Program-made: the position numbers and the translations under genes
The notes under the pieces: model-generated
The model's input: the letters and a program-made list of their open reading frames with translations, nothing else
Told to the model about the DNA's origin: nothing
Database searches by the model: none
Assembly: GCF_012927485.1 (NCBI RefSeq)
Contig: NZ_JABBPC010000018.1
Coordinates: 1-64,000, forward strand
DNA from: Polaromonas sp.
Lineage (GTDB): Bacteria > Pseudomonadota > Gammaproteobacteria > Burkholderiales > Burkholderiaceae_C
Reading direction: 5' to 3'
DNA length: 64,000 bases
In this document: one piece after another, positions 8,308 to 17,500 of the stretch
Position numbering within the stretch: the stretch's first letter is position 1
Layout: each line of letters begins with the position of its first letter

Positions 8308-9399
8308 ATGTCGCCAACAATAGTAAAAGAACTGATGACACCGTCTCCTAATCCAAAGACCTTTGACGAGTCCACGCTACGGGGAACCCTCAGTATGAAA
8401 GACGAGGACATGATGCCGCGCCTGCCGGAGAGTGCGACCTTGTTTGACGCCTGTCACGTGGGGTTGGTGTTGCGTGTGGTGTTGTTTGTGGAAGCGGTGG
8501 TGGCGGTGGGGTCCCTGTTTGGGGAGGGTCAAGCGGTTGACTGGCTGCTGCGGTTTGCGCTGCTGACCGCAGGGGCGCTGCCTGCCACGTTGGCGTGGCT
8601 GGTCGCTATCTGCGCATTCAAAGTACGCCTGTGCAGGTTGAACGCTGCACTCCAATGGACGGCGGGTGTAGTGCTGGGGTTGGCGGCGGGGCTATATGGC
8701 TGCGGCTTGCTGACGGCTATGGGGTTGTTGAAACCGCCCCCATGGTGGGGCAGTGGCGCTGCAGGTGCTTTGCTCTCTGCGATGGTGCTGGCGGGCCTTT
8801 TCTGGCGCGCGAAGGCCCGCGCACCGGCGACTGCGGCGGCTCGACTGGCCCAATTGCAGTCCCGTATTCGGCCGCATTTTTTATTCAATACCCTCAACAG
8901 CGCTATCGCCTTGGTGCGTGCCGAGCCGGCCAAAGCCGAGGCTGTGCTGGAAAACCTGAGCGAGCTGTTTCGCAACGTACTGGCCGACCCGGCGGAGACG
9001 GTCACGCTGGGGCAAGAAATTGCGCTGGCCCGGCGTTACCTGGAAATTGAGCAAATTCGCTTTGGGGAGCGCTTGCAGGTGGAGTGGAGTCTGGATGCCG
9101 GCGCGGACCTGGCCAAACTGCCGCCACTGCTGCTGCAGCCATTGGTGGAGAACGCGGTTATTCACGGGGTAGAGCCCAGCCCCAGCGGCGCGAAGATCAA
9201 GATATCCACGCTCAAGCGCGGAAGCACCGTCGTCATCAAGGTGACTAATTCAACGCCCGCCGGGGTGGGCGTGCGGGGTCAGGGGCTGGCACTGGCGAAT
9301 GTGCGGGAACGCCTGGCCCTGCTGCATGATGTTCAGTCCCGCTTCAGGATCAGGTTCAAGGATGGCGTATTTCAAGTCAGGCTGGAGATTCCCCTATGA
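8308..9399 (+). CDS. LytS/AlgZ-family sensor histidine kinase
   Basis: 363-residue membrane kinase of the His_kinase (PF06580) type. About four membrane segments lie between residues 50 and 168. The cytoplasmic kinase region has the phospho-acceptor His190 in RPHFLFNTLNS, typical of the LytS/AlgZ (FimS) group, and ends in a HATPase-like domain (LLLQPLVENAVIHGV; GQGLALANVRERL). The start ATG has GAGAGG about 5 bases upstream; an in-frame ATG at 8395 is an alternative. Its stop overlaps the LytTR regulator start by 4 bases (ATGA). The stimulus is not known; in Pseudomonas the homologous pair controls alginate and pili. Confidence 0.88.
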   Translation: MSPTIVKELMTPSPNPKTFDESTLRGTLSMKDEDMMPRLPESATLFDACHVGLVLRVVLFVEAVVAVGSLFGEGQAVDWLLRFALLTAGALPATLAWLVAICAFKVRLCRLNAALQWTAGVVLGLAAGLYGCGLLTAMGLLKPPPWWGSGAAGALLSAMVLAGLFWRAKARAPATAAARLAQLQSRIRPHFLFNTLNSAIALVRAEPAKAEAVLENLSELFRNVLADPAETVTLGQEIALARRYLEIEQIRFGERLQVEWSLDAGADLAKLPPLLLQPLVENAVIHGVEPSPSGAKIKISTLKRGSTVVIKVTNSTPAGVGVRGQGLALANVRERLALLHDVQSRFRIRFKDGVFQVRLEIPL

Positions 9400-10136
9400 G
9401 CCTGAAAGTATTGGTGGTGGACGACGAGGCGCTGGCCCGTTTGCGCCTTCGCACCTTGTTGGGGGATTGCGTGGCGCCCGCTGCCGTGGTGGGTGCCGAA
9501 GCGGCGGATGCGGTGCAGGCCATGACCGCCCTGCAGCGCGAGCACTTCGATGTGGTGTTGTTGGACATTCGCATGCCGGGGGTAGACGGCATTAAGCTGG
9601 CCCGAACCCTTGCCGCTTTGCCCAAGCCGCCCGCTATCGTGTTTGTTACGGCGCATTCCGAACATGCCGTGGAGGCCTTCGAGGTCGAGGCGGTGGACTA
9701 CTTAACCAAGCCGGTGCGGCTGGATCGTTTGCAGCAAGCACTCTTAAAAGCGGAGCGCCAAACTCAATTGGAACGGGTTCTTCTACCTGATTCTCCTGAT
9801 CAAGTACTGATCATCCAGGATCGGGGCAGGACCGAACGCGTACCGCTGGCCGAGGTGCTGTACTTCAAGGCTGAACTTAAATACATCACCGTGCGAACCG
9901 CCAGCCGCAGCTATATTCTGGACGGCTCGTTGAGCGAGCTGGAAGAACGCCACGCCGCGCAGTTCATGCGGATACACCGCAATGCACTGATTGCACGGCG
10001 TGCCGTGCGGGCGCTCGAAAGGCATTTCGATCCCGAGGAGGGCGAAGGCTGGGCGGTGCGGCTCAATGGCATTGATGACCTGCTGGTGGTTTCACGCCGA
10101 CAGCTCAGCGCAGTGCGGGAAGTCATGGCGGGGTGA
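9396..10136 (+). CDS. algR: LytTR-family response regulator (AlgR/LytR type)
   Basis: 246 residues. The N-terminal receiver has Asp9/Asp10, phospho-acceptor Asp57 (VVLLDIRMPG) and the switch Lys of YLTKPV; the C-terminal LytTR DNA-binding domain spans about 140-245 (RTERVPLAEVLYFKAELKYITV, then FMRIHRNALI). Translationally coupled to the kinase before it, it forms a cytoplasmic partner pair. The symbol follows the Pseudomonas argH-algZ-algR-hemC neighbourhood, but here hemC lies 13 kb away behind the glucan-synthase genes and ppc. Target genes cannot be told from this window. Confidence 0.85.
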   Translation: MSLKVLVVDDEALARLRLRTLLGDCVAPAAVVGAEAADAVQAMTALQREHFDVVLLDIRMPGVDGIKLARTLAALPKPPAIVFVTAHSEHAVEAFEVEAVDYLTKPVRLDRLQQALLKAERQTQLERVLLPDSPDQVLIIQDRGRTERVPLAEVLYFKAELKYITVRTASRSYILDGSLSELEERHAAQFMRIHRNALIARRAVRALERHFDPEEGEGWAVRLNGIDDLLVVSRRQLSAVREVMAG

Positions 10137-10272
10137 TGCGGGTGCGCGGCCCGGGCCTCAGGCCTCCATCAGTTACGCGCACGCTCTTTTCCGGCGCAAG
10201 CGTCCTACAGCGTTTTGCTGCCGAGTCGTGTTGAATCAAGGCACAACAAGGGCGGCTTTATGGAGCAACAAC

Positions 10273-11451
10273 ATGACTGAAGAACACGCTGTGGACACGC
10301 CACTCGCTGATGCTGACGCTCGCGCGGTGGCCGTGCCCGACCCGGAGCGAGTGCTCCTTCACATGCCGGTAGACATCCGTAATTTGTCGCTGGTGGTGCT
10401 GGCCGCCCTGGCGAGTCTTTTCGTGCTTCACTGGGCCAAGGCGGTCTTTATCCCGGTGATGCTCAGTGTGTTGTTCAGCTACGCGCTTTCGCCGCTCGTT
10501 AACTGGATCGAGGTCCGGCGCGTGCCGCGCTGGTTGAGCGCCGCGGTGCTGCTGCTGACGATTATTTGCGCCATCGGATTCGCTGCTTATTCGCTTGCCG
10601 ATCAAACGGTGCGACTCGTGGAAGCCCTGCCGGTCGCCGCGCAAAAGCTCAGACAGGCCGTGAAAACCCACGGCGGGAAATCGAACAATACGCTGGAAAC
10701 CGTACAGAAAGCCGCCGCTCAACTGGAGCAGGCGGCCCAAGAAAGCAATGTGGCGGCCGGCCTCGCACGCGGCACCATGCGGGTGGTCGTCGAGCCCTCT
10801 CACTTCAACATCAAGGACTATCTATGGTCGGGTACTGTCGGTCTGATCGCCCTGATAGGCCAGGCCGCGGTAGTCGTCTTCCTGACCTATTTTCTGATGC
10901 TCTCCGGCGACACCTTCCGTCGCAAGCTGATCAAGCTGGCCGGCCCCACTCTCAGCAAGAAAAAAATCACACTTCAGGCATTGCAAGAAATCACGGGGCA
11001 AATTCAACGCTATCTGCAGATGCAGCTGCTGATCAGTGCATTGGTGGGCGTTCTGACCTGGCTAACCTTGCTGGCGATAGGACTCGACAATGCTGCGGTG
11101 TGGGGTGTTGTCGCAGCGGTATTGAATTTAGTGCCCTATGCAGGCTCGATGATCATGGCGGCGACCTCGGCGCTGGTTGGCTTTTTGCAGTTCGGTTCGC
11201 TCAACATGGCCTTGGTGGTGGGCGGCGCCTCGCTGGTCATTCACACCCTCATCGGTAACCTGCTGGCGCCCTGGCTGACCAGTCGAACCAGCAGCATGAG
11301 CCCGGTGGCGGTGTTTGTGGGGCTGCTCGCCTGGGGCTGGTTGTGGGGGGTGTGGGGCCTGTTGCTGGGCATACCCATCCTGATGATCGTCAAGTCCATT
11401 TGCGACCGGGTGGATGACTTGAAATCGATTGGCGAATTTCTGGGGTCATAG
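10273..11451 (+). CDS. AI-2E/PerM-family transport protein
   Basis: 392-residue polytopic inner-membrane protein of the AI-2E transporter family (PF01594; PerM/TqsA group). A pair of hydrophobic segments near residues 35-75 (LSLVVLAALASLFVLHW, then VFIPVMLSVLFSYALSPLV) is followed by another pair, a soluble central stretch rich in Ala/Gln, and a C-terminal block with the conserved VWGVVAAVLNLVPYAGS and GVWGLLLGIPILMIVK. The ATG at 10273 has GGAG about 8 bases upstream; the open frame continues upstream but there overlaps algR out of frame. The substrate is unknown in most members, and autoinducer export should not be assumed. Confidence 0.85.
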   Translation: MTEEHAVDTPLADADARAVAVPDPERVLLHMPVDIRNLSLVVLAALASLFVLHWAKAVFIPVMLSVLFSYALSPLVNWIEVRRVPRWLSAAVLLLTIICAIGFAAYSLADQTVRLVEALPVAAQKLRQAVKTHGGKSNNTLETVQKAAAQLEQAAQESNVAAGLARGTMRVVVEPSHFNIKDYLWSGTVGLIALIGQAAVVVFLTYFLMLSGDTFRRKLIKLAGPTLSKKKITLQALQEITGQIQRYLQMQLLISALVGVLTWLTLLAIGLDNAAVWGVVAAVLNLVPYAGSMIMAATSALVGFLQFGSLNMALVVGGASLVIHTLIGNLLAPWLTSRTSSMSPVAVFVGLLAWGWLWGVWGLLLGIPILMIVKSICDRVDDLKSIGEFLGS

Positions 11452-11523
11452 GGGCTGGCGTTTCCCCAGGGACGCCACGCTCGCCGGTAGCGATTGGTTT
11501 TAGGGCGGTCCGGGCGATCGGTG

Positions 11524-14500
11524 TCACCCTGATCGGCTGGGAAACGCATAGTCCGGTTGTGGGGTGGGTACCGCTTCGCCTCGCACAAGCAACACGGCTC
11601 GCGCAGGCAGGGCATCGAGCTCAACCCATTCGCCCCACGCCACCAGTTGATCGGCCACCAGCGACGGTTCAGCCTCGGCGTCGCGCTGCCAGTGCACCGT
11701 GATGTCGCGCCCCTGTAGCTGCAAGCGAATTTCCACGGCGGGCCAATGCGCCGGCAAGCGCGGCGACAAGGACAACCGCCCGGGTCGCACGGCCAGGCCC
11801 AGCAGCGTTTCTAGCGCGGCCCGATAAAGCCACGCGGCCGAGCCGGTGTACCAGCTCCAGCCACCCCGGCCGATGTAGGGGGCGGCGCTGTAAACGTCGC
11901 CGGCCATTACGTAAGGCTCAAGTTCGTAGGCCGGGCCACGTTGGGCATGCTGACTTCGGTGCGCCGGGCTAAGGTCTTGAAAACTTTGCCACGCCCCTTC
12001 GGTATCTCCGCTGAGGGCCTGGGCCATCAGCGCCCAGACACCCGCGTGCGAATACTGGCCCCCGTTTTCGCGCACGCCCGGTGGGTAAGCCTGGATGTAG
12101 CCGGGGTTGTTCTCGGAGTTTCTCAATGGCGGATCCAGCAGCCGCAGCAAACCGGCCTGTTCATCGATCAGCTGGCGCTTGAGTTCGTGCATGGCGGGGA
12201 TCGTGAACGCTGGCGTGGAGGCGCCTGACAGCACCGCCCAAGCCTGCGCGATGAGGTCGATGCGGCATTCGCTGTTGGCGGCCGAGCCCAGCGGTGCGCC
12301 GTTGTCGAAAAAGGCGCGGCGAAACCAGGCGCCGTCCCAGCCTGCATCATGGAGCGCGGCGATCCAGCCGCTGCGCGCCTCGATCCAGCGCGCCGCACGC
12401 GTATCGTCGCCGCGCCTTTTGGCCAAGGGCTGGAAGATCTCGACCACGCTGCACAAAAACCAGCCTAGCCAAATTGATTCTCCGCGGCCCTCATGGCCCA
12501 CCCGGTTCATGCCATCGTTCCAGTCGCCGGTGCCCATCAGGGGCAAGCCGTGCGCGCCCACCGCCAGGCTGTGGTCGATGGCGCGGGCGCAGTGCTCGTA
12601 AACAGTGGCAGACTGCGCACTGACTTGCGGTGCATAGTAAGCGTCCTCGGCGCCCCCGGGAATCTGCGGGCCGTCGATGAAAGGGACGGTTTCATTGAGC
12701 AAGGCGACATCGTCAGTCACCTGGATATAGTGCGCGCAGGCGTAAGGCAGCCAGAGTAAGTCGTCGGAAAAATGCGTGCGCACGCCTTCCCCGCTGGGGG
12801 CGTGCCACCAGTGCTGAACGTCTCCTTCGGGGAATTGGCGCGATGCATTCAGCATGATTTGCTCGCGCAGGCGCGCTGGATCGGCCAACGCCAAGGCCAT
12901 CGCGTCCTGCAACTGGTCCCGAAAACCGAAAGCGCCGCCGGCTTGGTAGAAACCGGCCTTGGACCAGAGGCGGCACACCACCGTCTGGTAAAGCAGCCAT
13001 CGGTTGACCAAGGCGTCGAACAGGGGGTCGGGCGTTCGCACCTGCACCTTGCCGAGCAGTTGCGACCACCAGTTCTTCACCTCGGTCAGGGCTTTGTGGG
13101 GATCGCGCCGGGTCCATTCCAGAACCATTTGCTCCGCAGCCGTGGCATTGCCGGCATGGCCCAGGATGAAACTGAATTCCGCCGCATGGCCGCTGACGAG
13201 GTCGAATTCGCCTGTGAGCGCGGCGCAGGGATCCAGTGCGCCGCCATAACGACGCCCCAATGTGGCGGGAAGCACCAGGCGTCCCAAGGCGTCGAAGAAT
13301 TCGCCTCGGTCGCAGGTCCATTGAATGTCGGCCGCTGCACCGAAATCCTGCTGAAGAGCAAGGAACGCCGTGGAGCCGCCAAAGCCGTCCTGGCTCTCGC
13401 GTTGCTGCGCCAACACGGCCGCCTGCGTTGGGCTGTTCCAGGTCTGGAGCGTCCGGCGCGCGCCGCGCGATGCGCCCAGCTGCCATTCCACCATGCCGAT
13501 GGCGCGCAATCGGCGCCGGCCAGTGCCTTCAAGCCGGACCTGCACCTGCACGACTTTTACCGCCTCGTTGAGGTCGGCGTAAAAAGTCGTCTCCAGTCGC
13601 AGGCCCCCTTGCAGTCCTTCAAACACTGAATAACCTTGACCATGGCGCACGCGCCAGCGGCTTTCCGGTGCAGCGAACAAGGACGGCGCCAATGGAAAGA
13701 CCTGGCCGCTGTCCACGTCCTGCAGCAGCCAATGCTCAAAGGCGGGGTCGCTGACCGGATCGTTAGACCACGGCGTGATCTGGTGCATTCGACTGTTGGT
13801 TGCCCAGGTGTAGCCACTGCCGGTTTCGGACACCTGGAAGCCGAAGCTCGGATTGGCAATCACGTTGACCCAGGGCTTGGGCGTTCGCTGGCCGACTTGC
13901 AACTCGAAAGAGAATTCGCCGTTGGCCGGGTCGAAGCGGCCTCTGGGTGCCATATCGGTCGCCATCGTGGCCGGCGGCACCGCGCCGGAAAGTAGTTTCC
14001 GGGGAATGGCGCGATTGCGTTGCGGAAGCCAACTCTCGTGCAGCGCCGCCACCTGCATTTCCAGGGGTCGGCCATCGGCCGTGAGCACGACACGCGCCAG
14101 CCCGGCCAGCGCGGTTTTTTCGGTGGTCGCCGTTTCCTGCTCGCGCAGCAGATAAAAACCGGCGGAGGAGGCCGCCGCGTCATTGCGCGGAAAGCTGTGT
14201 TGCACGTCCTCTATCAACCGATCGCGCAGCGCCAGAATATCGCGCTGCAGCGGCATCAGGTAAGAGTTGGGTTCACTGTTAAGAACCACCACATCCACCG
14301 CCAGCCCGCCAAAAGCCCACCAGGGTTGCGCCCTCAATAGCGAATGTACCAACGGTATTCCGCTGGGCGAATGAATGTGTACCAGCACGATCGGCTTGTC
14401 ACCCGAGAGGCCGAAGCGCCAGAGTTGGCGTTGGTCCAGCGGCAGGCGTTCAGCCCCTGGCCGGGGCATGCTGTACATCAGCGCGGTGGTCAGGTCCTGC

Positions 14501-17500
14501 AACGCCAGATTTTCCTCGGGGGTCAATGCCAGGTCGCGCAAGCGCACCTGCGCCAGCGTGGCGGCCATGCGGGTCGCCCGCTCCACATGCATCGGCTGCA
14601 GGTACTTGTCGATGCGCGCTGCCAGCTCGTCTTCGGTTTCCGCAGCGGCGGTGGCGAAGCTCAACTTTGCCATGGCCCCGGGTGCCAGTCGCAGCTTCAC
14701 GCGCAGGCTGGCCACCGGGTCGAGACCGTTGATCGGGTTGCCCTCCGCGCTCTTGGGTTGCGGCATCAGGGCCGGCTGGTGCGCGGGGTAGTTACGGCCA
14801 GCGAATACCCGGCGGTCGACGATGCAGTCCACCGAAATCAGGTCGGCCTCTGCCTCGGCCAGGAAGTGCGCCACGGCCATTTTGGGGTCCCCGTGCAGCC
14901 GAGGCTGGCGCGTCAGCATCAGCGTGCGCCATGACGGCTCCCAGCGGGTCTGCACGAATAGATTGGAGAAAGCGGGGTGCGCTTCATCGGCGCGCGGGTC
15001 GGCCAGCACGGCCTCGAAGCACGAAAGCAATTCCAGGGTTTGTTCGGTGCGGCCTGAATTGTGCAGAGTCACCGTGCGCAGTTCGGTGTCATCCTCAGGG
15101 CTCACGAGCACGGTGATGGTGGCGCTCAGATCGTCGTCCTGAGCATCAAATTGGACCCGGTCGGCCATGAACCGCGCCTGGTAGCGCCAGCCGGGGCCAG
15201 GCGCTGGCATGCTGGTGAGCGAGGTCACGTCGGGTCGCCCGCTCTGGCGCAGGTAAAAGAAGCTGCCGTAGCCGTCTCGCAACAGGTCGTCGCGCCAGCG
15301 CGTGACGTTGCGGCCGCTCCAGCGGCTGACGCCAGCGCCGTTGGCGCGCAGCGCGACGCTGTAACGGCCGTTGGACAAAAGATGAGTAGGTTGCCAGCCC
15401 GGGTTAAGGGGATTGACGTCGCGCGACTGGAACACCGGCTCCGGCACGTAGCCACCCGGCTCCGGCGGCAAGCGCGGCTCCGCGCTCTCGACGATCTGGC
15501 GCGGAGTACGCTCATGCAGCAGCGCCTCGTGCGCGGCCACCTGCGGGTCGGCAGAAAACCAGCGCCGTGGCGCATCGCCGCACAGCACATTGCACAAAGC
15601 CGCCAGCGCCATGCCCTGATGGTGCGCCATGTAGGCCTCCACGACGCTGAAAGCCTGATCGTCGGATTGGCGCGAGACGGTGAAGTCGAGTGACTCGAAC
15701 AGACCCAGTTCGCCGCGCGCACCCAGCCGCTCCAACTGCTGGAGATTGAGTACGGCTTCACGCGGTTCGAGTGCAGTGGCCAAAAGGGTCGCATAGGGCG
15801 CGACCACGCGGTCGGTGGGTGGTGTGCGCCGCAAGGCCAGGCGGGGTACGCCAAACGGCGAATACTGAAAAGCCAGCGAATGGTCCTGCGCGAAATAGGC
15901 CGACTCGGAAACGCCCCAAGGCAACTGCTGCGCCGCGCCGAACGCCCGCTGCTCGGACACCGCCGCAGACGCTGCCGTGTTCAGCAGGCCGTGCTCGGGC
16001 TCATGCATCAGCAGCGACGGCATCAGGTATTCGAACATGGATCCGGACCACGACTTCAGCCCCGGTACCACGCCGACCGACAGGAAGGGCCGACCAAGGG
16101 CGGCCCAGTGGCGCCGCGGCACGTCGCCCTTGGCGATGGCCAGAAAGCTGGTCAATCGCGATTCAGAGGCCAGCAGGTCGTAGTAGCTCGCGTCGAGCAC
16201 TTGCTCCTGCACCCGCAGACCGATGTGGAAAAGGTGACGTTTGCTGTCGTACAGACCGCGAAAGTCCATCGCGGAGTACAAAGACTGGCAGCGCTGCGAC
16301 AGGCGTAGCAAGGCGGCCTGCGCTGGCTTGCCGTCGGTAGCCCCCTGTCCCAGGTCGATGCAGGCCTGCGCGACCGCCAGCAAGAGGCCTGCAAGGTTGC
16401 CGCTGTCGACCGCTGACACGTAGCTCGGCTGAAGAATTTCAAGCGTGCGCGTGTCGTACCAATTCAGCAGGTGACCTTCGTGCTTCGGGAGCCGTTCAAT
16501 GGTGTCGAGAGAGGATTCCAGCCGATGGATAAGCTCGCCCGTGCTAATCCAGCCAAACTCACGCGCGCAGCAGACTGCCAGCAGGTATAAACCGACGTTG
16601 GTAGGGGAGGTACGGTGTGCCAGCGTGGGCTCCGGCACCAGTTGCAGGTTGTCTGGTGGCAGGTGGTTGTCTTCGGGGCCGACGCAGCGCTCAAAATAGC
16701 GCCAGGTGTCGCGCGCCAAAGCCTGCAGGTAAAGCCGGTCCTTGCTTTGCAGATTTTGTGCGGCGCTGCGTAAGCTGGGCACGCTGGCCCACCAGGCCGG
16801 CAATGGTGATAAGGCCCACAGCATGAACAGCGCAATTCCGGCCAGCGGATGCACCCCCGCCGGCGCGGCCATTACAAGCGCGGCGCAAATCAACGAAGCC
16901 GCGGCATGCTGCCGCACGAACACCGCCAATTCGTTGCGGGACGAGGCCCGGGCCTGCGCGGCGGTGGTCCATTCGAGAAGCATCGTTCGACTCACCGCCA
17001 TGCGCCAGAGCGAACGAAAAGCCGCGTCCAGCAGAATAGTCGCCTGCGCGGGGATTTGGCTGAACTGCCAGAGCGCGCTGACAAAGGTGCGCAGCAGTTC
17101 GTTGCGACCCACGTGAAAGAAGTGGCGCCAGGCAATGCCCCGGCGTGTGGGCACCAGTCCGGCCAGCGCCCCGAGCAGGGGTCCGGCCAGCAGGGCGGCG
17201 AAGGTTGCAAGCAGGGCCGTGGACAGCGGCATCGCCCCTGTAAAGACGACCCAAACGAGCAGGCCGAACGTGGCGGGCACCACCAGTGAGCGGCGCAAGT
17301 TGTCGGCCATCTTCCACAGGCCCAGCGCGTCCACCCCGTAATGCCTGGCGTGCCACATGAGGGGCAGCAGCTGCCAATCGCCGCGGGTCCAGCGGTGCAA
17401 GCGTGACGCAGCCACGCCGGCATGGTGCGGATGATCTTCAATCAAGATCACGTCGCTGACAAAGCCACAGCGCGCGATGCTGCCTTCCAGCAGGTCGTGG

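Noticed and set aside
11452-11523. Hairpin TGGCGT...ACGCCA between the AI-2E family gene and ndvB as terminator
   Set aside because: Only a 6-bp stem with no T-run on either strand.
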